NCBI RefSeq assembly: GCF_001758785.1
Contig: NZ_LROM01000072.1
Location: 62,001-126,000, forward strand
DNA length: 64,000 nt
From: Duganella phyllosphaerae
GTDB taxonomy: Bacteria > Pseudomonadota > Gammaproteobacteria > Burkholderiales > Burkholderiaceae_D
Direction: 5' to 3'
The position numbers and the translations under genes are program-made. The notes below the pieces were generated by a model, which ran no database searches, had not been told where the DNA came from, and was given only the letters and a program-made list of their open reading frames with translations. Positions 8,748 through 19,197 of the stretch are shown here, in pieces; positions within the stretch are counted from its first letter, which is position 1, and each line of letters begins with the position of its first letter.

Positions 8748-9791
8748 ATGTTTATTCGAAATGCCTGGTACGTGGGCGCCTGGGCCAGCGATATCAAAGA
8801 TCAGCCTTTTGCCAGGACCATCCTCGGCGAGCCCGTGGTTTTCTTCCGTGGCGAAGACGGCAAGGTCGCTGCACTGGAAGACCGCTGCTGTCATCGCGGC
8901 CTGCCTCTGAAGTTTGGCGCCATCGAAGGCAACAACATCGTCTGCGGATACCATGGCGCGACCTTCAATTGCGCCGGAAAGTGCGTGGCGATTCCTGGCC
9001 AGGCACGCATTCCTTCGGCGATGGCCGTGCGCAGTTATCCTGTCGTGGAACAGGACGAACTGATCTGGATCTGGACCGGTGATGTTGCGCAAGCCGACCC
9101 AGCGCAGATCGTCAGTTTTCCATTTCATCAGGAATGGCCCCATCTGACCCACACCCAGCACGTCAAGTGTGACTGGAAACTGATGATCGGGAACCTGATG
9201 GATCTGACCCACCTCGCTTACATTCACAAGTCCACCATCGGTGGGGATCCTGATGCGCACACCACCGCAAAGTTCGAAGTATCCCCCTCCGAAAACGGGG
9301 TGAGCTTTATTCGGTGGTTATTGAACACGCAGCCTCCGCAAATGTATGTCGACGCCGTGGGTTTCGAGGGACGCATCGACCGCTGGATGGAGTTCGAGTT
9401 CACTGCGCCCGGCTCGGTCAAGCAATTTACCGGCGCCTTGAATGTCGGTGAGGAAGCGTATGAGAAAGGTCCGCGGCAAGGTGGATTCGCGCTGCGCGTG
9501 TTCCATAATGTCACGCCAGAGACAAAGACTTCGTGTTTCTATTTCTGGTCCGGATGTCACGGTTACCGCATGGACGAGCCAGAGGTGACGAAGACCCTGT
9601 TCGCCGGTCTGAGAAAAACCTTCGAAGAAGACGAAGATATCCTAGAGGCGCAACAGGCATCCCTGCTGAGAAAACCCCTTCCCATGATCAGTACAGTGCA
9701 CGATGCGGCAGTGGTTCATGCCGAACGGGTGATGAGCAGGCGGGTGAAGCAGGAGGCAGAGGCTGTATCCAATGTTGTACGAGGCGCTTAG
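8748..9791 (+). CDS. Rieske non-heme iron oxygenase alpha subunit, VanA (O/N-demethylase)-like
   Basis: A 347-residue aromatic ring-hydroxylating oxygenase of the vanillate O-demethylase/dicamba monooxygenase size class. The Rieske centre ligands are Cys47-x-His49 and Cys66-x2-His69. The mononuclear iron site is in NLMDLTHLAYIH (Asp152 bridge, His155, His160). MFIRNAWYVGAW is the typical VanA-type N terminus. Such enzymes oxidatively demethylate or hydroxylate aromatic substrates. The reductase follows after one base, giving a complete two-component system. The substrate cannot be read from sequence; the amidohydrolase next door argues for an N-substituted or N-heterocyclic compound. Confidence 0.93.
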   Translation: MFIRNAWYVGAWASDIKDQPFARTILGEPVVFFRGEDGKVAALEDRCCHRGLPLKFGAIEGNNIVCGYHGATFNCAGKCVAIPGQARIPSAMAVRSYPVVEQDELIWIWTGDVAQADPAQIVSFPFHQEWPHLTHTQHVKCDWKLMIGNLMDLTHLAYIHKSTIGGDPDAHTTAKFEVSPSENGVSFIRWLLNTQPPQMYVDAVGFEGRIDRWMEFEFTAPGSVKQFTGALNVGEEAYEKGPRQGGFALRVFHNVTPETKTSCFYFWSGCHGYRMDEPEVTKTLFAGLRKTFEEDEDILEAQQASLLRKPLPMISTVHDAAVVHAERVMSRRVKQEAEAVSNVVRGA

Positions 9792-9792
9792 T

Positions 9793-10746
9793 ATGAGCAC
9801 AATTGTCGTTAAAGTCGTCAACAAAACCACGGAAGCGGAGGATATCGTCAGCCTGGAATTAGCCAGTATCGATGACGATCCCCTCCCGCCATTTTCGGCC
9901 GGCTCCCATATCGATGTCCACGTACCAGGCGGTTTGATACGCCAGTACTCGCTGTGTAACAATCCAGCGGAGCGCCATCGCTATCAGATCGCCGTGCTGC
10001 GCGATCCGCAGTCACGCGGAGGTTCGACAGGGATGCACCAGATCCAGGTGGGCGACGTGGTTCAGATCAGCGAGCCACGCAATCTGTTTCCCCTGACGCC
10101 TGCTGATCATTATTTGCTGCTCGCCGGCGGTATCGGCGTCACGCCGATTCTATGCATGGCCGAGCGCCTGGCGACGGTTGGCGCGAGCTTTAGCATGCAC
10201 TACTGTTCCCGGTCGCCGGAGCGCGCGGCGTTCCTCGATCGCATCGGCGCCTCGCAGTTCAGCGCCCGGTCCCATGTGTATTTCGATAACGCAACCGCGC
10301 GCGAAAGACTGGATCTCGGCAAGATCATCGACGCGGCGCCGCCGGGGACCCACATCTATGTGTGCGGTCCATCCGGCTTCATCGGTTTCGTCACGGAAAC
10401 CGCGCGTGCCCGGGGCTGGCCTGCGGACCGTGTCCACCTGGAGTATTTTGGCAACGCGCCACAGGATACCGATGGCGACACAGCGTTCGAGGTCAAGCTT
10501 GCCAGCAGTGGCAAAAGCTATACGATTGCCGCCGATAGATCGGTCTGGTCGACGTTGCTGGAACATGGCATCGATATTCCTGTGTCATGCGAGCAAGGCA
10601 TCTGCGGTACCTGCATCACGCGCGTATTGCAGGGCACTCCTGATCATCGCGACGTCTATCTGACTGACGACGAGAAAGCGAAAAACGACCAGTTCGCGCC
10701 CTGCTGTTCGCGTGCCTGGACGGCGCTGCTGGTGCTGGACCTGTAG
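9793..10746 (+). CDS. PDR/VanB-family oxidoreductase (reductase of the Rieske oxygenase)
   Basis: A 317-residue phthalate-dioxygenase-reductase-like protein. Domains in order: FMN-binding beta-barrel with RQYSL (50-54), NAD-binding domain with GGIGVTP (112-118) and CGPSGF (191-196), and a C-terminal plant-type 2Fe-2S ferredoxin with Cys266, Cys271, Cys274 and Cys304. It transfers electrons from NAD(P)H to the Rieske oxygenase. The ATG at 9793 lies one base after the oxygenase stop; a start 21 bases earlier would overlap that gene. It is the last gene of the plus-strand catabolic operon. Confidence 0.93.
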   Translation: MSTIVVKVVNKTTEAEDIVSLELASIDDDPLPPFSAGSHIDVHVPGGLIRQYSLCNNPAERHRYQIAVLRDPQSRGGSTGMHQIQVGDVVQISEPRNLFPLTPADHYLLLAGGIGVTPILCMAERLATVGASFSMHYCSRSPERAAFLDRIGASQFSARSHVYFDNATARERLDLGKIIDAAPPGTHIYVCGPSGFIGFVTETARARGWPADRVHLEYFGNAPQDTDGDTAFEVKLASSGKSYTIAADRSVWSTLLEHGIDIPVSCEQGICGTCITRVLQGTPDHRDVYLTDDEKAKNDQFAPCCSRAWTALLVLDL

Positions 10747-10831
10747 TGCGCCTCCGCGCACCAGTCGCGCAACGATCACCGGAAGCGGTGGACTGTGATG
10801 CCGCCCCTTCCCATGCAACACACAACCAATA

Positions 10832-10870
10832 AAGGCCGTTGATGATCTATACCAGATCATCAACGGCCTT
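10832..10870. terminator. Perfect 17-bp hairpin between convergent operons
   Basis: AAGGCCGTTGATGATCT at 10832-10848 is exactly repeated in inverse at 10854-10870, with the 5-base loop ATACC. It lies between the convergent VanB-like gene and guaA. The flanking T-runs are weak on both sides, so a bidirectional terminator or transcript-stabilising hairpin is inferred. Confidence 0.65.
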
Positions 10871-10919
10871 AAATTTTATCCTTTAAAATCAGCTAGTTAT
10901 AGCTGACTAAGCGGACTCG

Positions 10920-12530
10920 TCATTCCCACTCGATCGTCGCCGGCGGCTTCCCGGAAATATCATAAACGACGCGATTGATCCCGCGCACTTCATTGATGAT
11001 CCTGTTGGACACCTTGCCCAGCAACGCATGCGGCAAGTGCGCCCAGTGCGCCGTCATGAAGTCCTGCGTCTGCACCGCGCGCAAAGCCACCACGTATTCG
11101 TAGGTGCGGCCGTCGCCCATCACGCCCACCGATTTCACCGGCAGGAACACCGCAAACGCCTGTGACGTCGCTTCGTACCAGTTCTTCGGCAGGTTGTCCG
11201 AATCGACGGCCTGGCCGGCGATGAACTCGTATGGCGTGTTGCGCAGTTCTTCGATGAAGATCGCGTCGGCGCGGCGCAGCAGGTCGGCAAAGTCTTTCTT
11301 CACTTCGCCGAGGATGCGCACACCGAGGCCAGGGCCCGGGAACGGGTGGCGGTACACCATGTCGTGCGGCAGGCCCAGGGCCACTCCCAGCTTGCGCACT
11401 TCGTCCTTGAACAGTTCGCGCAGCGGTTCGAGCAGCGACAGCTTCATGTGCTCCGGCAGGCCGCCCACGTTGTGGTGGCTCTTGATGGTCTGACCTTTTT
11501 TGCCCTTGCCGGCCGACTCGATCACGTCCGGGTAAATCGTGCCTTGCGCCAGCCACTTGGCATTGACCAGCTTGCCCGATTCGGCGTTGAACACTTCGAC
11601 GAATTCGCGGCCGATGATCTTGCGCTTCTGCTCCGGATCGGCCACGCCGGCCAGGTGGCCCATGAACTGGTCTTCGGCGTCGATGCGGATGACTTTGACG
11701 CCCAGGTTCTTGGCGAACATGTCCATGACCATCTTGCCTTCGTCCAGGCGCAGCAGGCCGTGGTCGACGAACACGCAGGTCAGCTGGTCGCCGATGGCGC
11801 GGTGGATCAGCGCAGCAGCGACCGACGAATCGACGCCGCCGGACAGGCCCAGGATCACTTCATCGGTACCGACTTGGGCGCGGATTTTTTCCACGGCTTC
11901 GGTGATGTAGTCGGGCATGTTCCAGTCGGACTTGCAGCCGCAGATCTCGTGCACGAAGCGGCCCAGCATGGCCTTGCCCTGCACCGTGTGGGTCACTTCC
12001 GGGTGCCACTGCACGCCGTAGAAATGCTTCTCTTCATTGGCCATGGCGGCGATGGGGCAGCTTGGAGTGTTGCCCATCAGGACGAAGCCCGGTGGCATTT
12101 CCAGCACCTTGTCGCCGTGGCTCATCCAGACCTTGAGCATGCCGTGGCCTTCGTCGGTGACGAAGTCGTTGATGCCGTCGAGCAGCTTGGTGTGGCTGCG
12201 GGCGCGCACTTCCGCGTAGCCGAATTCACGCACCAGGCCGTTTTCGACCTTGCCGCCCAGTTGCGCGGCCATGGTTTGCATACCGTAGCAGATGCCCAGT
12301 ACCGGCACGCCCAGCTCGAACACGGCGGCCGGCGCCTGCGGGGCGTCGCCTTCCAGGGTGGAGCTGTGGCTGCCCGACAGGATCACGCCGGCGGCGCCGT
12401 AGTTGCGCACGAACTCGTCGGAGACGTCGTACGGGAACACTTCCGAGAACACGCCGGAATCGCGCACGCGGCGCGCGATCAGCTGGGTTACCTGTGAGCC
12501 GAAATCGAGAATGAGGATTTTTGAGTGCAT
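10920..12530 (-). CDS. guaA: GMP synthase (glutamine-hydrolysing)
   Basis: Converts XMP, ATP and glutamine to GMP in the last step of guanine nucleotide synthesis. The 536-residue protein has an N-terminal class I glutaminase domain with Cys81 (LGICYG), His176 and Glu178 (QWHPE), then the ATP pyrophosphatase loop SGGVDS at 230-235 and the C-terminal dimerisation domain ending ATIEWE. Length is normal. The region just before the ATG at 12530 is pyrimidine-rich (CAAACACCCC) and shows no convincing Shine-Dalgarno sequence. It is the second gene after guaB, but an intrinsic terminator stands between them. Confidence 0.98.
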   Translation of the reverse strand: MHSKILILDFGSQVTQLIARRVRDSGVFSEVFPYDVSDEFVRNYGAAGVILSGSHSSTLEGDAPQAPAAVFELGVPVLGICYGMQTMAAQLGGKVENGLVREFGYAEVRARSHTKLLDGINDFVTDEGHGMLKVWMSHGDKVLEMPPGFVLMGNTPSCPIAAMANEEKHFYGVQWHPEVTHTVQGKAMLGRFVHEICGCKSDWNMPDYITEAVEKIRAQVGTDEVILGLSGGVDSSVAAALIHRAIGDQLTCVFVDHGLLRLDEGKMVMDMFAKNLGVKVIRIDAEDQFMGHLAGVADPEQKRKIIGREFVEVFNAESGKLVNAKWLAQGTIYPDVIESAGKGKKGQTIKSHHNVGGLPEHMKLSLLEPLRELFKDEVRKLGVALGLPHDMVYRHPFPGPGLGVRILGEVKKDFADLLRRADAIFIEELRNTPYEFIAGQAVDSDNLPKNWYEATSQAFAVFLPVKSVGVMGDGRTYEYVVALRAVQTQDFMTAHWAHLPHALLGKVSNRIINEVRGINRVVYDISGKPPATIEWE

Positions 12531-12555
12531 GGGGTGTTTGAGCTAAAGGATGGAA

Positions 12556-12580
12556 AAACGCCGGCATCGTGCCGGCGTTT
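12556..12580 (-). terminator. Intrinsic terminator between guaB and guaA
   Basis: Eleven-base perfect stem (AAACGCCGGCA and its complement) with a three-base loop, followed on the minus strand by TTTTT. It lies nine bases after the guaB stop and 25 bases before the guaA start. It should reduce read-through from guaB into guaA. Confidence 0.8.
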
Positions 12581-12589
12581 GCAAGGGAC

Positions 12590-14104
<1,515 letters not shown>

Positions 14105-14153
14105 TCAGGCATAGCTTTGGTTGAGATTGCTGTCACTTTCGCCATGGCTGCCG

Positions 14154-14169
14154 TATGATATCGCTATCA
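14154..14169 (+). promoter_or_regulatory. Putative -10 element and LacI-type operator in the lacI-family promoter
   Basis: TGATATCGCTATCA at 14156-14169 is a near-palindrome with the central CG typical of LacI-family operators; it matches 11 of 14 bases of the operator at 15346. It overlaps TATGAT at 14154-14159, which has CTGTCA 18 bases upstream and can serve as a -10 box. This points to autoregulation. The site lies 20 bp before the chosen ATG and would be inside the gene if a start further upstream were used. Confidence 0.6.
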
Positions 14170-14189
14170 ATGTTCTTGAGCCATATTCA

Positions 14190-15218
14190 ATGACGAAATC
14201 ACAAGCGGTTAGCAGCCGCGCCAGCGGGCGCATCACTCTGGCAATGGTGGCCCAGCATGCAGGCGTCGCGACGATGACCGCTTCGCGCGCCATCACCCAG
14301 CCCGACATGGTGTCGCAGGCGTTGCGCGACCGCGTTGATAAAGCGGTGCTCGAACTCGGCTACGTGCCCAACCGCGCCGCGCGAGCGCTGGCCTCGTCGC
14401 AATCGAAGGTGATCGCGGTGCTGGTGCCGTCGCTGTCGAATGCGGTATTTACCGAAGTGCTGGCCGGCATCCAGGATGCGCTCGACGCCGACGGCTTTCA
14501 GATCCTGATCGGCAACACCCGCTACTCGGACCGCGAGGAAGAAAAGCTGATCAACACGTATTTGCAGTCGAACCCGGACGGCATGCTGCTCTCGGGCCTG
14601 TCGCACAGCGACCGCGTGCAGCAGATACTGACCACCTCGCGCGTGCCGGTGGTGTCGATGATGGACATGTCCACCGACCCGGCCCAGCTCACCGTGGGCT
14701 TCTCGCAATTCCAGGCCGGCCACGCCATGACCCGCTACCTGCTCGACAAGGGCCACAAGCGCATCGGCTTCATCGGCGCGCAGCTGGACGAGCGCACGCT
14801 GCGCCGCGCCGAAGGCTACCGCAAGGCCATGCACGAAGCGGGCCTGGCCGACCCTCGGCTGGAAGTGATGGTGCCCGATCCGTCCACGCTTGCCCTGGGC
14901 GCCGAGCTGGTGGGCCGCATGCTGGCGCAGGCGCACGACTGCGACGCCATCTTCTGCTGCAACGACGACCTGGCCCACGGCGCCATTTACCAGTGCCAGC
15001 GGCGCGGCATCGCGGTGCCGGCGCAGCTGGCAGTTTGCGGCTTCAACGATTTGCCGGCCTCGGCCTGGATGAATCCGTCGCTGACCACGATCGGTACGCC
15101 GCGCTACCGCATCGGCTTCGAGGCGGCCACCTTGTTGCGCTCGGTGATCAAGGGCGATGAGCCGGCGGTGCGGCAGATCGACCTGGGATTTACGCTGATG
15201 GCGCGCGAGAGTGCCTGA
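14190..15218 (+). CDS. LacI-family transcriptional regulator of the glucan operon
   Basis: A 342-residue LacI/GalR repressor, closest in style to GntR-type gluconate regulators. The HTH lies at about residues 15-35 (ITLAMVAQHAGVATMTASRA), then the hinge LGYVPNRAARALAS, and a periplasmic-binding-protein-like effector domain (VIAVLVPSLSNAVFTEVLAGI; IFCCNDDLAHGA). The start at 14190 keeps the HTH at the N terminus and places the operator upstream. It is followed by the transporter and two glycosidases and flanked by two related operators, so it probably represses this operon and itself until a sugar inducer binds. The inducer is unknown. Confidence 0.9.
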   Translation: MTKSQAVSSRASGRITLAMVAQHAGVATMTASRAITQPDMVSQALRDRVDKAVLELGYVPNRAARALASSQSKVIAVLVPSLSNAVFTEVLAGIQDALDADGFQILIGNTRYSDREEEKLINTYLQSNPDGMLLSGLSHSDRVQQILTTSRVPVVSMMDMSTDPAQLTVGFSQFQAGHAMTRYLLDKGHKRIGFIGAQLDERTLRRAEGYRKAMHEAGLADPRLEVMVPDPSTLALGAELVGRMLAQAHDCDAIFCCNDDLAHGAIYQCQRRGIAVPAQLAVCGFNDLPASAWMNPSLTTIGTPRYRIGFEAATLLRSVIKGDEPAVRQIDLGFTLMARESA

Positions 15219-15232
15219 GCCTGGACTGATGG

Positions 15233-15260
15233 GATTGCCGCCTGCGCGGCAATGACGGAT
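15233..15260. repeat. Copy of dispersed inverted-repeat element, after the LacI gene
   Basis: ATTGCCGC-CTGC-GCGGCAAT forms a perfect 8-bp hairpin at 15234-15253, followed by GACGGATCC. The core resembles the elements at 25795 and 45667. It lies 15 bases after the regulator stop and may help end that transcript. Confidence 0.55.
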
Positions 15261-15345
15261 CCGTCGATATCGGTTGGCTCCGCTGCGCCGCAACATGGAA
15301 TTCTGTTTACAAATCTTGGCAAACCCTTACACTGCCTAGCATTGT

Positions 15346-15359
15346 TGTTAGCGCTAACA
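15346..15359 (+). promoter_or_regulatory. Perfect LacI-family operator before the sugar transporter
   Basis: TGTTAGCGCTAACA is a perfect 14-bp palindrome with central CG, the classic LacI/GalR operator shape. It ends seven bases before the transporter ATG at 15367, overlapping the translation initiation region. A bound repressor would block initiation or early elongation. Confidence 0.8.
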
Positions 15360-15366
15360 TAGGTTA

Positions 15367-16764
15367 ATGTCGAACCCGCTTTTTGATAAGGCAACTGTGA
15401 TCCCCACCCAGACTGCGCCCCCGCCTCCCCTTGCCCTGACATGGCGCGAAAAATTCAGCTACGGCGTGGCCGATATGGGGTTCAATTTTTATTGGACCAA
15501 TATCGCCACCTTCCTGCTGATCTTTTATACCGACGTGTTCGGCATCTCGGCGGCCGCTGCCGCCTCGATGATGTTTTCGGTGAAGATCATCAACGCCTTC
15601 ACCGACCCCATGATTGGCGCCGCTGCCGACCGCACCTCCACCCGCTTCGGCAAGTTCCGCCCTTACCTGCTGTGGGTGCCGATTCCTTTGGGTTGCGCCG
15701 CCATCCTCACCTACACCACGCCCGACCTGTCGCACGACGGCAAGCTGGTTTGGGCCTATGGCACCTACCTGCTGATGATGGTGTGCTACACCTGCATCAA
15801 CATCCCGTACAACGCCCTGTCCGGCGTACTGTCGGCCGATCCGCAGGAGCGCTCCACCGTCAACGGCCTGCGCTTCATTTTCGCGTTTGCCGGCGGCACC
15901 CTGGTCACGGCCGCCACGCCGGCCATGGTAAGCTGGTTCGGCCACGGCGACGACAAGCTGGGCTGGCAATTGACCATGCTGGTGTGGAGTATTTTCGCGT
16001 CGCTGCTGTTCGTGCTCACCTTCTTCAACACGCGCGAACGGATCGCGCCGCCGCCGTCGCAAAAGTCCAACGTGATGCAGGACATCCGCGACCTGTCGCA
16101 AAACCGGCCATGGGTGGTGCTGTTCTTCCTGGCGCTGATCATCATGATCACCATCACCCTGCGCACCACCAGCGCCGCCTACTACTTCAAGTACGTGGTG
16201 GGCCGCCCGGAGCTGATGCAGGGTTTCGTGCCGGCGTACATGATCTCGGCCGCCATCGGCGCCTCGCTCACGCCGCTGATGACGCGTTTCGTGGACAAGA
16301 AGAAGCTGATGATCATCCTGATGAGCATCACCGCCGTGCTGTCCTCGGCCTTCTTCTTCGTGCCGAACGACCAGGTCACCCTGATGTTCGCGCTGCAGAT
16401 CGGCATGGGCCTGGCACTCGGTCCCAAGTCGCCGCTGGCCTTTTCGATGTATGCCGACACCGCCGACTACAACGAATGGCGTACCGGCCGCCGCGCCACC
16501 GCCATGACCTTTGCCGCCGCCACGTTCTCGCAAAAGCTCGGTACCGCGATCGCGGTGGCCGTCATCGGCTGGCTGTTCACGGTGCTTGGCTACGTGGCCA
16601 ATTCGGCCCAGAACAGCGGCTCGCAGGCCGGCATCGTGTGGCTGATGTCGTTCATCCCCGCCGCCTTTGCGGTGCTGGCCGTGGCCATCATGTTTTTCTA
16701 TAACCTCGACAACCGCAAGCTGGTGCAGATCCAGGCCGACCTGCAAGCGCGCAAAACTCAATAA
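15367..16764 (+). CDS. GPH-family (MelB-type) sugar:cation symporter
   Basis: A 465-residue major-facilitator-superfamily transporter of the glycoside-pentoside-hexuronide group with twelve predicted membrane helices. INAFTDPMIGAAADRT carries the conserved cation-site aspartate region, and RFGKFRPYLLW is the MelB-like loop after helix 2. It imports oligosaccharides or glycosides across the inner membrane. AGG lies just before the ATG. The LacI operator is directly upstream and the GH94 gene begins 15 bases downstream, so it probably brings in the substrate of the cytoplasmic phosphorylase. Confidence 0.92.
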   Translation: MSNPLFDKATVIPTQTAPPPPLALTWREKFSYGVADMGFNFYWTNIATFLLIFYTDVFGISAAAAASMMFSVKIINAFTDPMIGAAADRTSTRFGKFRPYLLWVPIPLGCAAILTYTTPDLSHDGKLVWAYGTYLLMMVCYTCINIPYNALSGVLSADPQERSTVNGLRFIFAFAGGTLVTAATPAMVSWFGHGDDKLGWQLTMLVWSIFASLLFVLTFFNTRERIAPPPSQKSNVMQDIRDLSQNRPWVVLFFLALIIMITITLRTTSAAYYFKYVVGRPELMQGFVPAYMISAAIGASLTPLMTRFVDKKKLMIILMSITAVLSSAFFFVPNDQVTLMFALQIGMGLALGPKSPLAFSMYADTADYNEWRTGRRATAMTFAAATFSQKLGTAIAVAVIGWLFTVLGYVANSAQNSGSQAGIVWLMSFIPAAFAVLAVAIMFFYNLDNRKLVQIQADLQARKTQ

Positions 16765-16779
16765 ATGGAGACACGTTTC

Positions 16780-19152
16780 ATGTTACGCCCTACCGATAAT
16801 GGTGACCGCTACGAACTGATCAGCCCCACGGCCATGCCGCGCGCGGGCGGCTTCCTGTGGAACCAGAAGATGATGATCCAGGTGACCTGCCGTGGTTACG
16901 CGGTGGCCCAGTTCATGCAGCCGGAACCGGCCAAGTACGCCCATGCACCGAACCTCGAAGCGAAAACCTTCATGCAGCCGGAGCAGAATTACTATGCCCA
17001 CCACCCGGGCCGCTTCTTCTATATCAAGGACGAGGAAACCGGCCAGTTGTTCTCGGCGCCGTACGAACCGGTGCGCGCGCCGGTTGACCGTTTCGCTTTC
17101 TCGGTCGGCAAGAACGACCTGGCCTGGACCGTCGAACACCTGGGCGTGCGGGTCGAACTCACGCTCTCGATTCCGACCGCCGACGTGGTGGAACTGTGGT
17201 CGCTGCGCGTGACCGACCTGTCGGGCCGCGCCCGCAAGCTCAGCGTGTACCCCTACTTCCCGATCGGTTACATGTCGTGGATGAACCAGTCGGGCGAGTA
17301 CCGGCCGGACCTGGGCGGCGTGGTGGCCAGCTGCGTGGCGCCGTACCAGAAGGTGGCCGACTACTTCAAGCAAAAGGACTTCAAGGACAAGACCTATTTC
17401 CTGTGCGAAGAAGCGCCGCAGGCGTGGGAAGTGCAGCAGCAGGCCTTCGAGGGCGAAGGCGGCCTGCATCGCCCGTCCGCCATCGACCTGGAAACCCTGG
17501 CCAACGGCGACGCCCGCTATGAGACGCCCGCCGCCGTGGTGCAATACCGACTGGCGCTCGATGCCGGTCAATCGCACGACTATCGCTTCATCTTCGGCCC
17601 CGCGTTTGACGACGCCGAAATCGCCGCCATGCGCGCCCGCTACCTGCACGCCGAAGGTTTTACCAAGGCGCGCGCCGATTACGCGCAGTACATCGCCAGC
17701 GGCGCCGGCTGCCTGCAGATCGACACGCCCGACAAGGAACTGGACAACTTCGTCAACCACTGGCTACCGCGCCAGGTGTTCTACCACGGCGACGTCAACC
17801 GCCTGTCCACCGATCCGCAAACCCGCAACTACCTGCAGGACAATATGGGCATGAGCTTCATCAAGCCCGGCGTGATGCGCGCAGCGCTGCTGCACGCGCT
17901 GGCGCAGCAGGAAGACAGCGGCGCCATGCCCGACGGGATCCTGCTGGTCGAGGGCGCGGAGCTCAAGTACATCAACCAGGTGCCGCACACCGACCACTGC
18001 GTGTGGCTGCCCATCGCGCTCAAGGTCTATCTCGACGAGACCGGCGACTACGATGTATTGGCCGCGCGGGTCACCGGTAAAGACAGCGGCGTCACGCTTA
18101 CCGTGGCCGAACGCATGCACGCCGCGATGGACTGGCTGCTGCAGGCGCGCGATGAACGTGGCCTCAGCTACATCGCCCAGGGCGACTGGTGCGACCCGAT
18201 GAACATGGTGGGCTACAAGGGCAAGGGCGTGTCGGGGTGGCTGACGGTGGCCACTGCGTATGCGCTCAACCTGTGGGCCGAGATGTGCGAAAAGAGCGCC
18301 CGCAGCGACAGCGCGCTGGCCGACAAGGCGAAGCACTTCCGCACCGGCGCGCAGGCAGTCAACCGCGCCGCCAACGAACACCTGTGGGACGGCGACTGGT
18401 ACGCGCGCGGCATCACCGATGACAACGTGGTCTTCGGCGTCTCCAAAGATGTCGAGGGCCGCATCTACCTCAACCCGCAAGCGTGGGCCATGCTGGGCGG
18501 CGCGGCCAATGCCGGCCAGCGCGCGTCGATTGTCGAGCAGGTGAAGCAGCAGCTGCACACGCCGTACGGCGTGGCCATGTTCGCGCCGCCGTACAGCGCC
18601 ATGCGCGACGACGTCGGCCGCGTCACGCAAAAGCACCCGGGGTCGGCGGAAAACGGCGCGGTGTACAACCACGCGTCAATCTTTTATATCTACAGCCTGT
18701 ACCAAGTCGGTGAAGGCGAGCGCGCCTACGAACTGCTGCGCCAGATGATCCCCGGTCCGACCGAGGAAGACTACCTGCAGCGCGGCCAGCTGCCGGTGTT
18801 CATCCCCAACTATTATCGCGGCGCCTACCACCAGTATCCGCGCACGGCCGGCCGTTCGAGCCAGTTGTTCAACACCGGCACCGTGTCGTGGGTGTACCGC
18901 TGCTTCGTCGAAGGCCTGTGCGGTTTGCAGGGCGATGTCGATGGCCTGCGCATCGCGCCGCAACTACCCAAGCACTGGGATGGCATACGCGTAACGCGGC
19001 AATTCCGGGGCGCGACATTCCATGTAGTTATACAACGGGGAGATATTCATGAAATCGTTGTCAAACTCGACGGAAAACGGTTGCCTGATACTAAAGTGAC
19101 AGGTATCGTAGCGGGTGGAGTACACGCGCTGGAAGTGACTATTCCACGTTAA
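16780..19152 (+). CDS. GH94 glycoside phosphorylase (cellobiose/cellobionate phosphorylase-like)
   Basis: A 790-residue GH94 enzyme: N-terminal beta-sandwich, helical linker, (alpha/alpha)6 barrel and a small C-terminal domain. [22 protein letters not shown] at about 467-488 holds the catalytic aspartate region (usually GDWND in the family), and the C-terminal [18 protein letters not shown] block fits the phosphate/sugar site. These enzymes cleave beta-glucosides with phosphate to give glucose or glucosamine 1-phosphate. The start at 16780 has GGAG nine bases upstream; an ATG at 16765 abuts the preceding stop and lacks an RBS. No signal peptide, so cytoplasmic. Its length fits chitobiose- and cellobionate-type members rather than the giant NdvB enzymes; substrate is not certain. 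Confidence 0.9.
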   Translation: MLRPTDNGDRYELISPTAMPRAGGFLWNQKMMIQVTCRGYAVAQFMQPEPAKYAHAPNLEAKTFMQPEQNYYAHHPGRFFYIKDEETGQLFSAPYEPVRAPVDRFAFSVGKNDLAWTVEHLGVRVELTLSIPTADVVELWSLRVTDLSGRARKLSVYPYFPIGYMSWMNQSGEYRPDLGGVVASCVAPYQKVADYFKQKDFKDKTYFLCEEAPQAWEVQQQAFEGEGGLHRPSAIDLETLANGDARYETPAAVVQYRLALDAGQSHDYRFIFGPAFDDAEIAAMRARYLHAEGFTKARADYAQYIASGAGCLQIDTPDKELDNFVNHWLPRQVFYHGDVNRLSTDPQTRNYLQDNMGMSFIKPGVMRAALLHALAQQEDSGAMPDGILLVEGAELKYINQVPHTDHCVWLPIALKVYLDETGDYDVLAARVTGKDSGVTLTVAERMHAAMDWLLQARDERGLSYIAQGDWCDPMNMVGYKGKGVSGWLTVATAYALNLWAEMCEKSARSDSALADKAKHFRTGAQAVNRAANEHLWDGDWYARGITDDNVVFGVSKDVEGRIYLNPQAWAMLGGAANAGQRASIVEQVKQQLHTPYGVAMFAPPYSAMRDDVGRVTQKHPGSAENGAVYNHASIFYIYSLYQVGEGERAYELLRQMIPGPTEEDYLQRGQLPVFIPNYYRGAYHQYPRTAGRSSQLFNTGTVSWVYRCFVEGLCGLQGDVDGLRIAPQLPKHWDGIRVTRQFRGATFHVVIQRGDIHEIVVKLDGKRLPDTKVTGIVAGGVHALEVTIPR

Positions 19153-19197
19153 CGATAGCGCGTTCAAGACTGAAACTACACTACAAGGATAAACAAA

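Noticed and set aside
11346-12497. Long open frame antisense to guaA
   Set aside because: High-GC genes leave the opposite strand open; the product is His/Val-rich with no recognisable domain, whereas guaA is unambiguous.
14121-14189. Upstream start of the LacI-family gene at 14121
   Set aside because: It would put the operator and -10 element inside the coding region and push the HTH to an unusual position.
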